From contig CAIOYC010000032.1 in the NCBI GenBank assembly GCA_903862425.1, positions 1-64,000 on the forward strand: a stretch of DNA of 64,000 nucleotides, given 5' to 3'. Every line of letters starts with the position of its first letter. The stretch's first letter is position 1. Shown here piece after piece: positions 17,412-25,801 of the stretch. Origin of the DNA: an uncultured Caulobacterales bacterium (GTDB taxonomy: Bacteria; Pseudomonadota; Alphaproteobacteria; Caulobacterales; Caulobacteraceae). A model generated the notes under the pieces. It searched no databases, had not been told where the DNA came from, and saw only the letters and a list, made by a program, of their open reading frames with translations. The position numbers and the translations under genes were made by a program.

Positions 17412-18196
17412 ATGCGCAGGTGGTGACCAAGACCGACGATGCGCCGCTCGATGCGGCGGCGCTGGACGCCTACGCTCGTACCGGCTGGTGCGTCGTGCCC
17501 GGCTTCTACGACCCGGCCGAGACCGCTGAACTGGTGCGCTGGACTGAAGAGGTGACGGCCCTGCCTGAGGTCCCTGGCGCCCACATGGTTTATCACGAGA
17601 AGAGCCTGCTCGACGGTGCGGTGAATATCGTCCAGCGGATCGAGGATTTCTGCCCCTACCATGCCGGCTTCAACACCGAGGTGCGCGCCGGTAAGATGGC
17701 GCGCGCAGTGGGTCAGCTACTCGGCGGGCCAGCGGTTCTGTTCAAGGAGAAGATCAACTTCAAGATGCCTGGCGGGGCAGGCTTTGAGCCGCATCAGGAT
17801 CAGCAGGCGGGGTGGTCGGTGTTCGCGCCGCTGTTCGTCACGGCGCTTGTCTGCGTCGATCCGATGACCCTCGCCAATGGTTGTCTGGAAATGCCGGATA
17901 TGCCGCGCCTTTCCGGCATGATCGGCCAGGAATGGGAGCCGTTGACAGTGGAGGAGATGAAGACCTTCTCCCTGGTTCCGCTGCCGGCCGAGCCCGGCGA
18001 CGTGGTCTTTTTCGATTCCTACGTGCCGCACGCGTCAAAGCCTAACCTGACGGATGCGCCACGCCGCGCGCTCTACGTTACCTACAACGCCGCCGCTGAT
18101 GGCGATCACCGCGCCCAATACTTCGCCGATAAACGCGCGGCCTTCCCACCCGACATCGAGCGCGCGCCTGGGGCCGAGTACAGGTTCCGGGTCTAG
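17408..18196 (+). CDS. PhyH-family Fe(II)/2-oxoglutarate oxygenase, possible AEP hydroxylase
   Basis: A soluble 262-aa dioxygenase. The iron triad is H129-x-D131 (GFEPHQDQQAGW) and H208 (DSYVPHASKPN), with R219/R220 positioned for 2-oxoglutarate. The block LFKEKINFKMPGG precedes the triad. PhnY of this superfamily hydroxylates AEP at C1 in catabolism. Here, coupled to a nucleotidyltransferase and facing pepM, it more likely makes 1-hydroxy-AEP or its activated or lipid form. No PhnZ-type HD oxygenase is nearby, which argues against degradation. Substrate assignment is inference. Confidence 0.8.
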   Translation: MNAQVVTKTDDAPLDAAALDAYARTGWCVVPGFYDPAETAELVRWTEEVTALPEVPGAHMVYHEKSLLDGAVNIVQRIEDFCPYHAGFNTEVRAGKMARAVGQLLGGPAVLFKEKINFKMPGGAGFEPHQDQQAGWSVFAPLFVTALVCVDPMTLANGCLEMPDMPRLSGMIGQEWEPLTVEEMKTFSLVPLPAEPGDVVFFDSYVPHASKPNLTDAPRRALYVTYNAAADGDHRAQYFADKRAAFPPDIERAPGAEYRFRV

Positions 18197-19194
18197 ACCG
18201 GCGGGGTCGGCGCTGGCTCTGCCAGCCGCCGCTTGCCGGCCACTTCCGTATATTGCCAGACCAGCATGGCGGGAACGCCGATCACCAGGTCCTTGGCGCG
18301 GCGCAGAAGCGAGACGGCCAGGGTGGCTTCGGCGGTGAGGCCGAACAGGGGTGCGATCAGTACATAGGCGCCCTCCTGAAAGCCCAGGGCGCCGGGGGTG
18401 AAGAAGGCCACGCTTTTCACCGCCGCCATCAGGGCCTCGAGCGTCAGCACCTTCCAGAGATCGATCTGCACGCCCATCAGGCGGAATGCGATCCAGGTGG
18501 CGGCGCCGCTGAACACCCAGCCGATCCCGTGCAGCACAACGCCGCCCGCCACGCGTGAGGGCTGGGCGTAGATGTCGCGCAGCATCTGCTTGATGGCATC
18601 GGCGCGCTGGCGGGTATCCTTGATCCAGCGACTGGCGATGGCGCCGACGAGGTCGATGCCTCGTCCTTGGAGCGCCACGAAAGCGACGAGGCCCACCGCG
18701 CCGATGCAAAGCGCCAGAAGCGCAGTCCACAACAGGCGTCCGCCGACGGAGGCATGGGAGAGGATCGCCACCAGCATGGCCACGCCAAACAGAGTGTAAA
18801 ATAGCTGTGCCGCCATCTCGGTGGTCAGGTCGACGACTTGGGAAGCCACGGCGAGGGGTTCGGACACGCCCTGCTGCTCGACCGCGCGCAGGCCGATCAC
18901 GAGCCCGCCTACCTGGGAGAAGGGCAGCACGTCGGATGCCGATTCACGCACCAGCCGCCCCCATGGGAACAGCAGCCACTGACGCCTCGGCACACCCGGC
19001 GCCACCGACCACCAAGCCCAGCCCACCGGCAGGAAGCCGATCAGGTTGTAGAGGACGTAGAGGGCGAAGCCGCCAAGGCCGATCCGCTCGACCGACGCCC
19101 ACAGGCCGCCCCAACCCACATAGGCGACGGCGCCGATGGTCAGGGCAAGCCCGAGAACCAGCGCGGCGACGACGCCGATCTTCCAGCGGTTCAA
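18193..19194 (-). CDS. hpnL: HpnL-like membrane protein (lysylphosphatidylglycerol synthase TM family)
   Basis: Polytopic inner-membrane protein, 333 aa, of the UPF0104/LPG-synthase TM family that is recurrent in hopanoid loci as HpnL. About eight hydrophobic spans are visible. Family hallmarks are SDVLPFSQVGGLVIGLRA (about residues 87-104) and FFTPGALGFQEGAYVLIAPL (about 262-281). Proteins of this fold act as lipid flippases or scaffolds. The role of HpnL is not established, but transport of hopanoids is plausible. The stop shares a CTAG overlap with the convergent PhyH gene. The ferritin-like gene lies 15 bp upstream. Confidence 0.85.
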   Translation of the reverse strand: MNRWKIGVVAALVLGLALTIGAVAYVGWGGLWASVERIGLGGFALYVLYNLIGFLPVGWAWWSVAPGVPRRQWLLFPWGRLVRESASDVLPFSQVGGLVIGLRAVEQQGVSEPLAVASQVVDLTTEMAAQLFYTLFGVAMLVAILSHASVGGRLLWTALLALCIGAVGLVAFVALQGRGIDLVGAIASRWIKDTRQRADAIKQMLRDIYAQPSRVAGGVVLHGIGWVFSGAATWIAFRLMGVQIDLWKVLTLEALMAAVKSVAFFTPGALGFQEGAYVLIAPLFGLTAEATLAVSLLRRAKDLVIGVPAMLVWQYTEVAGKRRLAEPAPTPPV

Positions 19195-19209
19195 GACAGA
19201 AACCCCAGT

Positions 19210-20130
19210 TTAGGCCGCGACGATATTCCGGGCCGGTGCAGGCTTGGGCATGAACTTCAAAAACAGCCGGATCATGTTCGGCACGAAGACCGGACGGATC
19301 AGGCGCGGATCATAAGGTGCAAGGCGGCGGTCGTTCTCACGCAGGCAGACCTCAGCCAGGCCGGCGAAGGTGATCTCGACGCCGAGGTCCTTGGAGCCGT
19401 TGAGGGTGAAGTTGTTGTCCTGAGCCTTGTCGCTCTTCTCCATGTCTCCGGCGATGCCGACGCGCTCGGCGATGAGGAAGATCCACACGGCCAGTACCTT
19501 CAGCTCGAACCATGGACGGCGCCAGAACGGCATGTTGCGCCGCCACCAGGCCACCCAGTTGACGAAGAACAGGATGTGGCGCCCCTCTTCGCGCATCACC
19601 GGCTCGAAGGTGTCCACCAGTTCGAGCGGGAAGAAGCCGGACTCCTTGGCGATGTCGAACAGGCCGAAGCCGAAGAAGCTGTCGATGCACTCCGAATAGC
19701 CCGTGACCAGGAAGGCCCATTCCGGGTCCTTCGGGCGTTTGTAGACGGGTTCGGGGTCGAGCTTGATGCCATAAGCCTCGACCATATTGGCCAGGACGCG
19801 CTTGTGGCGGCCCTCCTCGAAGGCGTCCATCTCCACCGCCGAGCGAAGAAGCGGGTCCTTGATCGCCTGGGCGAAGGTGCGCACGTTCCAGCCCGCCTTC
19901 TCTTCGGTCTGCACGGCGATGTCCCAGATCGGTAGGGAGACGATGCGTCCGCGCGTCTCCTCGTCCAGCTTGGGCCAGTCGATCACGGCGGGCTTGTAGG
20001 GGTCGTGCGTGTCCAGGATGGCGTTGCAGAACAGCGCCTTGTGCTCGGGGCTGCCGAGCTTGATCTTCTTCGACGGCGCCGGGCTGGCGACCGGCGCGGT
20101 GGGATAGGCGGTGAAGACGAGGTCGGTCAC
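19210..20130 (-). CDS. Ferritin-like diiron protein in the hopanoid operon
   Basis: A 306-aa protein with a textbook four-helix diiron ligand set: E77, E106-x2-H109 (FEEGRHKRVL), E147 (TGYSECIDSF) and E182-x2-H185 (REEGRHILFF). Spacings fit carboxylate-bridged oxygenases or oxidases rather than iron storage. A hydrophobic segment (VLAVWIFLIAERVGIAG, about residues 213-229) may hold it at the membrane. It sits between hpnL and hpnK, so it probably acts on the hopanoid side chain or head group. I know of no assigned reaction; no function is claimed. Confidence 0.75.
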   Translation of the reverse strand: MTDLVFTAYPTAPVASPAPSKKIKLGSPEHKALFCNAILDTHDPYKPAVIDWPKLDEETRGRIVSLPIWDIAVQTEEKAGWNVRTFAQAIKDPLLRSAVEMDAFEEGRHKRVLANMVEAYGIKLDPEPVYKRPKDPEWAFLVTGYSECIDSFFGFGLFDIAKESGFFPLELVDTFEPVMREEGRHILFFVNWVAWWRRNMPFWRRPWFELKVLAVWIFLIAERVGIAGDMEKSDKAQDNNFTLNGSKDLGVEITFAGLAEVCLRENDRRLAPYDPRLIRPVFVPNMIRLFLKFMPKPAPARNIVAA

Positions 20131-20200
20131 GGGCAGGTCTCTTGGAGCAGCGAACGCCTCGCCAATCTAGGCCGAAAACCTCTGCATTAAAGCAGGCATC

Positions 20201-21037
20201 TCAATCGAAGTCGGAAAAGGCGCCGAGTGTGGCGCCGCTTTCGGCAATGGCCGCACGGGTTTCCCGCGCGGTCAGGGCGGCGAATTCGCCGGGATAGTCG
20301 TAGCCGGGCGCCGAGCCGGGATAGTCGCCGGTGGCCGGGTGCAGGTAGAGCTCGTTCAGGCCCTCGGGTAGATGGCGGATGATCCCGGCCACGCGCTCGG
20401 GCGTCATGGCGCCTGACCAGGCGAGGCCGAACACGTTGTCGGCCACCCGCACGCCGGCGGCGCGATAGCGGGCGCGCACCATCCGCGCCCAGGGCTCGGT
20501 CACCCAGGCGGGTTTGGGCGCGGCGGCCGGATCGACGGCTTTGAGCACGGCGCGGGGCTCCACCGGCGCGCGGCTGGCCTTCAGCCCATAGCGCTGGCCG
20601 GTCTTCAGGATCAGTCCGGCGATGGTCGGATGCAGGTGGTAATGCTTGTGCGTATTGACGTGGTCGAGCTGCAGGCCCGTGGCGGCGAAGGCGGCGAACT
20701 GCGCCTCGATCTCCCGCGCCAACTGCCGCCGCACGCGGGGCGTGAAGAAGATGTCCGCCCCCATCCTGGCCATGTCGGTGCGGAACAGGCCCTCGGATGT
20801 GACAAGGTCCAGCAACTGGTCGGCGGGTAGGAACGGTCGACCTTCTACCAGCACTAGATGCAAGCCGACTTTGAGCGAGGGCGTGCGCCTGGCCCGCGTC
20901 ACCGCATCGGCGCAACCGGGCGCGGCGACCATCAGGCTGGCGGCGGTGAGCACTCCATCCCGGTGGCCCAGCTCGACGGCCTCGTTCACCTCGAGCGCCG
21001 CGCCGAAGTCGTCCGCGGTGATGATGAGTTGCTTCAT
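20201..21037 (-). CDS. hpnK: Hopanoid GlcNAc deacetylase HpnK (ChbG/YdjC family)
   Basis: A 278-aa YdjC-fold deacetylase. The metal site is visible as the DDFG motif near the start (ITADDFGAALEVNEAV) and THKHYHLHP (about 149-157); HLVL (104-107) is a further conserved patch. In the bacteriohopanetetrol (BHT) cyclitol-ether route it removes acetate from the BHT-GlcNAc made by HpnI before HpnJ rearranges the sugar. It lies between the ferritin-like gene and hpnJ in the same minus-strand operon. Confidence 0.92.
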   Translation of the reverse strand: MKQLIITADDFGAALEVNEAVELGHRDGVLTAASLMVAAPGCADAVTRARRTPSLKVGLHLVLVEGRPFLPADQLLDLVTSEGLFRTDMARMGADIFFTPRVRRQLAREIEAQFAAFAATGLQLDHVNTHKHYHLHPTIAGLILKTGQRYGLKASRAPVEPRAVLKAVDPAAAPKPAWVTEPWARMVRARYRAAGVRVADNVFGLAWSGAMTPERVAGIIRHLPEGLNELYLHPATGDYPGSAPGYDYPGEFAALTARETRAAIAESGATLGAFSDFD

Positions 21038-21093
21038 CCGTCCCGACCCGACTGCCGCTCACCCCGCCTGCGCGGGGATGAGCGGAATAAAAG

Positions 21094-22521
21094 TCAGGAA
21101 ACGATCATGTCTTCGCGCGTGCGCAGGAACTGGAAGAATTCCACGCCCTCGCGCAGGCGGCGCATCATCATGTCCTTGGATGTCAGCATTTCGCCCACGA
21201 TCTCGGCGATCTTGGAGGGGCGGAAGTAGAACTTCTTGTAGAAATCTTCCACCGAATCAAAGATTTCCGTGTGACCTAGGTTCGGGTAGCTGAGTGGTGC
21301 GATCTGGGTGCCGTCGTCGGTCAGCAGGTCCACATCCGAGGCGAACCAGCCGTTCTCCTTGGCTTGCTTGTAGAGAAAGGTGCCCGGATAGGGGGCGGCC
21401 AGCGACACCTGCAGGGTGCGCGGGTTCACCTCCTTGGCGAAGGCAAGGGTCTCTTGGATGGTCTCGCGGGTCTCGCCCGGCAGGCCGAGGATGAAGGTGC
21501 CGTGCACGATGATGCCGAGCTCGTGGCAGTCCTTGGCGAAGCGCTTGGCCACATCGACCAGGAGGCCCTTCTTGATGTTGTGCAGGATCTTCTGGTTGCC
21601 GCTCTCATAGCCGACCAGCAGGAGGCGCAGGCCGTTGGCCTTCATCACTTCCAGTGTCTTGCGCGGCACATTGGCCTTGGCGTTGCAAGACCAGGTGACC
21701 TTCAACGGCCCGAGCGCCCGCGCCAGTTCCTCGACGCGCTCGTGGTCGTCGGTCAGGGTGTCGTCGTCGAAGAAGATTTCGCGCACCTGCGGAAACTCGC
21801 GCTGGACGTACTTCACGTCCTCCACCACCCGCTCGGTGGACTGGTAGCGGTACTTGTGCCCGCCGATGGTCTGCGGCCACAGGCAAAAGGTACAGCGGCT
21901 CTTGCAGCCGCGCCCAGTGTACCAGCTCATATAGGGGTGGAGCAGGTAGCCGCCGAAATAGTTCTCGACTTTCAACTGCTTGTAGAGGGGGAGCACGGAC
22001 GGCAGGTTGTCCATGTTCATTTCGGTCGGCCGCTCGGGATTGGCGACGATCTTGCCGGTCGCATCACGCCAGGTGAGGCCGAGGATGTCCTTGAAGTCCT
22101 TGCCTTCCGCCAGTTCCCTGACGGTCTGCTCGTATTCGCTGCGGCAGACGAAATCGAGCTCGGGGCACGCCTCCATGCTCTCGCGGCCTTCCACGGCGAC
22201 CTTGGCGCCGATGAAGCCGATCTTCGCCGTCGGGTTGACCTCGCGGATCATCGCCACCGTGCGGCAGTCCGACTTGAACGAGGGGGTCGACGTGTGGACG
22301 ACGATCAGCTCGTGATCCTTCAGGTCCTGCTCGATGTCCTTGAACGAGGTCTTGTGCGGCGGGGCGTCGATCAGCTTGGAGCCGGGAACCATGGCGGCCG
22401 CCTGAGCCAGCCAGGTGGGGAACCAGAACGACTTCACCTCGCGCTTCATCTGGTAGCGCGCGCCGGCGCCGCCGTCATAGCCGTCGAAGGAAGGGGCCTG
22501 GAGGAAGAGGCTCTTGAGCAT
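21094..22521 (-). CDS. hpnJ: Radical SAM hopanoid cyclitol ether synthase HpnJ (B12-binding)
   Basis: 475 aa. An N-terminal cobalamin-binding-like domain is followed by a radical SAM core with C206-x3-C210-x2-C213 (GRGCKSRCTFCLWP). HpnJ contracts the glucosamine head group to the cyclitol ether of BHT. The remainder, with the FILGLPGETRETI segment, matches the family. The gene starts 9 bp after hpnI, giving the order hpnI-hpnJ-hpnK in one transcript, which is also the proposed pathway set. Confidence 0.94.
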   Translation of the reverse strand: MLKSLFLQAPSFDGYDGGAGARYQMKREVKSFWFPTWLAQAAAMVPGSKLIDAPPHKTSFKDIEQDLKDHELIVVHTSTPSFKSDCRTVAMIREVNPTAKIGFIGAKVAVEGRESMEACPELDFVCRSEYEQTVRELAEGKDFKDILGLTWRDATGKIVANPERPTEMNMDNLPSVLPLYKQLKVENYFGGYLLHPYMSWYTGRGCKSRCTFCLWPQTIGGHKYRYQSTERVVEDVKYVQREFPQVREIFFDDDTLTDDHERVEELARALGPLKVTWSCNAKANVPRKTLEVMKANGLRLLLVGYESGNQKILHNIKKGLLVDVAKRFAKDCHELGIIVHGTFILGLPGETRETIQETLAFAKEVNPRTLQVSLAAPYPGTFLYKQAKENGWFASDVDLLTDDGTQIAPLSYPNLGHTEIFDSVEDFYKKFYFRPSKIAEIVGEMLTSKDMMMRRLREGVEFFQFLRTREDMIVS

Positions 22522-22530
22522 ACGTTGTCC

Positions 22531-23694
22531 CTACACCGGACTGAGATCACCGTCAGCGGTCACATGGAATTTCTCGCCGCGCCATACAACAGCCCGGCCG
22601 AGGAAAGACCCCACGAACACCGCAAAAGATAACATATCGCGCAGCGGAAGCATCCACAGCGGCCCCGAACTGCGACCGATTACCCGGTCTGCGACGCATC
22701 CAAGCATCACTCGTGCGCCCACCGCGGCGGCGAGCAGCAGGAGCGGGAAGGGCTGAAGGCCCAGCAGCAGGACGGCGAGAAGAGCAAGCGGAACAGGGTG
22801 CGTGACCAGGCTGCCGCCGTGTCCGGCCGGATCGACACCCTTCACCGTTCGGGCCCAGCGCAGTTCGTGGGCGAACACCTCGCTGAACGAAAGCTCGGTA
22901 CAACTGTGTGAAACCAGCACCGGCGCGACGACGGATTTCAGACCCAGCGCCCGCACCGCCGCACCCATGGCGTAGTCGTCGGCCAGCACGTCGCGGAACG
23001 CCTCCAACCCACCGATCGCTTCCAGGGCCTCGCGGCGCAGGGCGATGGTGGAGCCCATGCAGGGTGTGGCCATGCCGAGCGACACCCCGGTGATCACGCT
23101 GGGCATGAACTGATAGCTCAGCCCCATGGCGGCGAGCACCGACCAAGGCCCGGTCTCGCCCCGCCCATAATAGGGGCAGGTGACGATCCCCACGCCCGGC
23201 CCGTCCAGCGCGGCCAGGACACGGCCCACATGATCCGGCGGCGGGCCGATGTCGCTGTCGCACAGGATCAGCACCTCGCCGGTGGCGTGCACGGTCATCT
23301 GGATCAGGTTGGCGACCTTGCGATTCGTCCCCTCGCCGCCTTGGCCGACCGCAACCAGGGCGGTGGTTGCGGGGTGTCCGGCGATCACGTCCTGGGCAAT
23401 GGCGATGGCCGGGTCGGCGGGATTTTGCGCACCGAAAATGATCTGGATAGAATTGTGAGCGTTCTGAAAAAAATGCGCGGCGAGGTTCTGGCGAAGTCCG
23501 GCTTCGGCGCCATGTAGGGGCTTGAGTATGGTGACGGTTGTCGGCGCTGCGTCGGGGTCCGTTCGACGGGCAGAAACCTGTCGTGAGTGGAAGAAACGGA
23601 GAACCAGCACCCCGGTCATGGCCGTGTAGACCACGCCACAGGCCGCCAGGACGGCAAGCAGCCAGCCCAACACGGATGCGACGACGCCTATCAC
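22531..23694 (-). CDS. hpnI: Hopanoid glycosyltransferase HpnI (ceramide glucosyltransferase-like)
   Basis: A membrane-bound GT2/GT21-type enzyme, 387 aa. An N-terminal TM helix (VVASVLGWLLAVLAACGVVY), then the catalytic domain with VTILKPLHGAE, the D-x-D site LCDSDIGPPPDH, the acceptor Asp in VLADDYAMGAAV and the RW motif in HELRWARTVKG. C-terminal TM helices follow. HpnI adds N-acetylglucosamine to bacteriohopanetetrol. It is the first gene of the minus-strand hopanoid operon and diverges from mlaA. Confidence 0.93.
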   Translation of the reverse strand: MIGVVASVLGWLLAVLAACGVVYTAMTGVLVLRFFHSRQVSARRTDPDAAPTTVTILKPLHGAEAGLRQNLAAHFFQNAHNSIQIIFGAQNPADPAIAIAQDVIAGHPATTALVAVGQGGEGTNRKVANLIQMTVHATGEVLILCDSDIGPPPDHVGRVLAALDGPGVGIVTCPYYGRGETGPWSVLAAMGLSYQFMPSVITGVSLGMATPCMGSTIALRREALEAIGGLEAFRDVLADDYAMGAAVRALGLKSVVAPVLVSHSCTELSFSEVFAHELRWARTVKGVDPAGHGGSLVTHPVPLALLAVLLLGLQPFPLLLLAAAVGARVMLGCVADRVIGRSSGPLWMLPLRDMLSFAVFVGSFLGRAVVWRGEKFHVTADGDLSPV

Positions 23695-23795
23695 AACGGC
23701 GACCTGCTCACAGCCGCGTCACGGGTCGGTGCGACGTGCATTCCGGGGCAGGTTTTTCCAAGACGCGACAGGCAAGCGGAGCTATAGGGCTGGCG

Positions 23796-24797
23796 ATGAC
23801 GAAACCGGGTGCGGCGGGGCGTTCCAAGCTGAAGATGACCGACTCGAAGTGGGCGGCCATGGCCGCGTGCGTGGTCGTCCTCGTACCTGCGGCGGCCCAG
23901 GCTGCGCCCTCCAACCCCGCCGATCCCTTCGAGGGAATGAACCGCTTCTTCTTTGGTATCCATCAGGTTCTGGACCGGTTCATCCTTCGCCCGGCGGCGG
24001 TGGGCTACAAGCGCGCCATGCCCAAGCCGATCCGTATCGCCTTGAAGCACGTGATCTCGAACCTTGGCGAGCCCGCCATCTTCGTCAACGACGTTCTGCA
24101 GGGGCATGGCAAGCACGCGGTGCGATCCATCACCCGGTTCGCCGGCAACACCACCTTCGGCGCCCTTGGCATCTTCGACGTGATGACGCCTTCGGGAGTC
24201 GAGCATCACAATAACGACTTCGGCCTGACGCTTGCGCGGTGGGGCTTCGGGTCGGGTCCGTATTTCTTCATTCCGCTGGCGGGGCCGACCACCCTGCGCG
24301 ACGGGATCGGTTCGGCCGCCGCCCTGGCGCTCAACCCGCTGGTCTATGTCCGCTATACCGGGGACGAAGAGGTGGGGGTGACCAGCCTCGTCGCCGGCGG
24401 CCTGCAGGCGCGCGCCGATGCGGACAGCGACCTGAAGACCCTCTACGCCTCCGCCACCGATCCCTACGCCTCGTTCCGCTCCTACTTCCTGCAGAATCGC
24501 GAATCGGAAGTCAGCGGCGGGGTGGTGGATCTGAAGTCCCTCCCCGATTTCGGCGATGATTCGACGCCTGCGCCGGGCGCTCCCGTCGCGCCGGGAACGG
24601 TGACGCCCGATACGTCCGCCGCGCCTACGCCTGCGCCCGCCGCGGCATCCGACGTTCCGGCGCTCGCGCCCATGCCCGGCGATGCGCAGGGCATCCCTCC
24701 GACGGCGCCGCCCGCAGCCTCACCCGATTCGGCGGCGCCCGCTTCGCCAACACCGGCGCAGCCCGCCCCGTCCCAACCTGCCGCACCGAAGGCTTGA
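23796..24797 (+). CDS. mlaA: MlaA/VacJ-family outer-membrane lipid transport protein
   Basis: MlaA removes phospholipids from the outer leaflet of the outer membrane. The 333-aa protein has a signal peptide (MAACVVVLVPAAAQAAP) but no lipobox Cys, unlike the E. coli lipoprotein. Family blocks DPFEGMNRFFFGIHQVLD, GEPAIFVNDVLQG and GPYFFIPLAGPTTLRDG are intact. The last about 80 residues form a Pro/Ala-rich tail. ATG 23796 is chosen; ATG 23835 is possible. Its TGA overlaps the hpnA ATG (TGATG), making it the first cistron of the plus-strand hopanoid operon. Confidence 0.9.
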   Translation: MTKPGAAGRSKLKMTDSKWAAMAACVVVLVPAAAQAAPSNPADPFEGMNRFFFGIHQVLDRFILRPAAVGYKRAMPKPIRIALKHVISNLGEPAIFVNDVLQGHGKHAVRSITRFAGNTTFGALGIFDVMTPSGVEHHNNDFGLTLARWGFGSGPYFFIPLAGPTTLRDGIGSAAALALNPLVYVRYTGDEEVGVTSLVAGGLQARADADSDLKTLYASATDPYASFRSYFLQNRESEVSGGVVDLKSLPDFGDDSTPAPGAPVAPGTVTPDTSAAPTPAPAAASDVPALAPMPGDAQGIPPTAPPAASPDSAAPASPTPAQPAPSQPAAPKA

Positions 24798-25798
24798 TGG
24801 CCAACAGGGGCGATCTTGTCCTGGTGACCGGCGCCACGGGTTTTGTCGGCTCAGCGGTGGCGCGCACCTTGTTGGCTGACGGCTTCCGCGTCCGTGCGCT
24901 CGCCCGCGCCGCCAGCCCCCGGCGCAATCTTGAAGGACTCAACGTCGAGATAGTCGAGGGCGATCTTGGCGACGCCGCCTCGTTGAGCACCGCGCTCGCC
25001 GGCACGCGCTACCTGTTCCACGTCGCTGCCGACTATCGCCTGTGGGCCAAGGATCCGGAGGAGATTGTTCGCAATAATCGAGCCGGCACGCAGACCGTCA
25101 TGGACGCCGCACTAGCGGCGGGGGTGGAGCGGCTGGTCTATACCTCCAGCGTCGCCACCCTCGGTTTCCACAACGACGGCCGCCCGTCCGACGAGACTTT
25201 GCCTCTGACGCCTGACGGGGCGATCGGCGCCTACAAGCGCTCCAAGGTGATCGCCGAACGGCTGGTCGAGCAGATGGCGCGCGAACGGGGTCTGCCCGCT
25301 GTGATCGTCAATCCCTCTACACCCATCGGTCCGCGCGACATCAAACCGACCCCCACCGGCCGCATTATCGTCGAGGCGGCGACCGGCAAGATCCCAGCCT
25401 TCGTCGATACGGGCCTCAACCTCGTGCACGTGGACGACGTGGCCGACGGACACCTTCTAGCCCTCAGATACGGCAAGGTCGGCGAGCGCTACATTCTCGG
25501 CGGCGAGGATGTGAGCCTGCGCCAGATGCTGGCCGACATCGCCGGCCTGGTGGGGCGCAAGCCGCCGACCGTGAACCTGCCGCGTGCACCGCTCTATCCT
25601 TTGGCGGTGATGATGGAGGCCTTCGGCCAGCTGACCGGCAAGGAGCCGATGCTGACCCGCGATGCGCTGAAGATGGCCACGCACCGCATGTTCTTCTCGT
25701 CAGACAAAGCCAAGCGCGAACTTGGCTACACCGCGCGGCCCTATGCACAGGGATTGCAGGACGCCATCGCCTGGTTCGGCGCTGAGGGCTATATCTAG
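24797..25798 (+). CDS. hpnA: Hopanoid-associated NAD-dependent sugar epimerase/dehydratase HpnA
   Basis: Extended short-chain dehydrogenase fold, 333 aa. The NAD motif is VTGATGFVGSAVARTL; the catalytic set is S/T in YTSSVATLGF plus a YKRSK motif (GAYKRSKVIAE). HpnA is a stable marker of hopanoid loci; its exact substrate is not settled, with sugar-nucleotide or side-chain modification proposed. Coupled to mlaA upstream; 3 bp separate it from hpnB. Confidence 0.92.
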   Translation: MANRGDLVLVTGATGFVGSAVARTLLADGFRVRALARAASPRRNLEGLNVEIVEGDLGDAASLSTALAGTRYLFHVAADYRLWAKDPEEIVRNNRAGTQTVMDAALAAGVERLVYTSSVATLGFHNDGRPSDETLPLTPDGAIGAYKRSKVIAERLVEQMARERGLPAVIVNPSTPIGPRDIKPTPTGRIIVEAATGKIPAFVDTGLNLVHVDDVADGHLLALRYGKVGERYILGGEDVSLRQMLADIAGLVGRKPPTVNLPRAPLYPLAVMMEAFGQLTGKEPMLTRDALKMATHRMFFSSDKAKRELGYTARPYAQGLQDAIAWFGAEGYI

Positions 25799-25801
25799 CT
25801 C

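Noticed and set aside
12624-18196. Phosphonate genes considered as a degradation pathway
   Set aside because: PEP mutase and phosphonopyruvate decarboxylase are biosynthetic, and no phosphonatase, PhnZ or C-P lyase gene is present.
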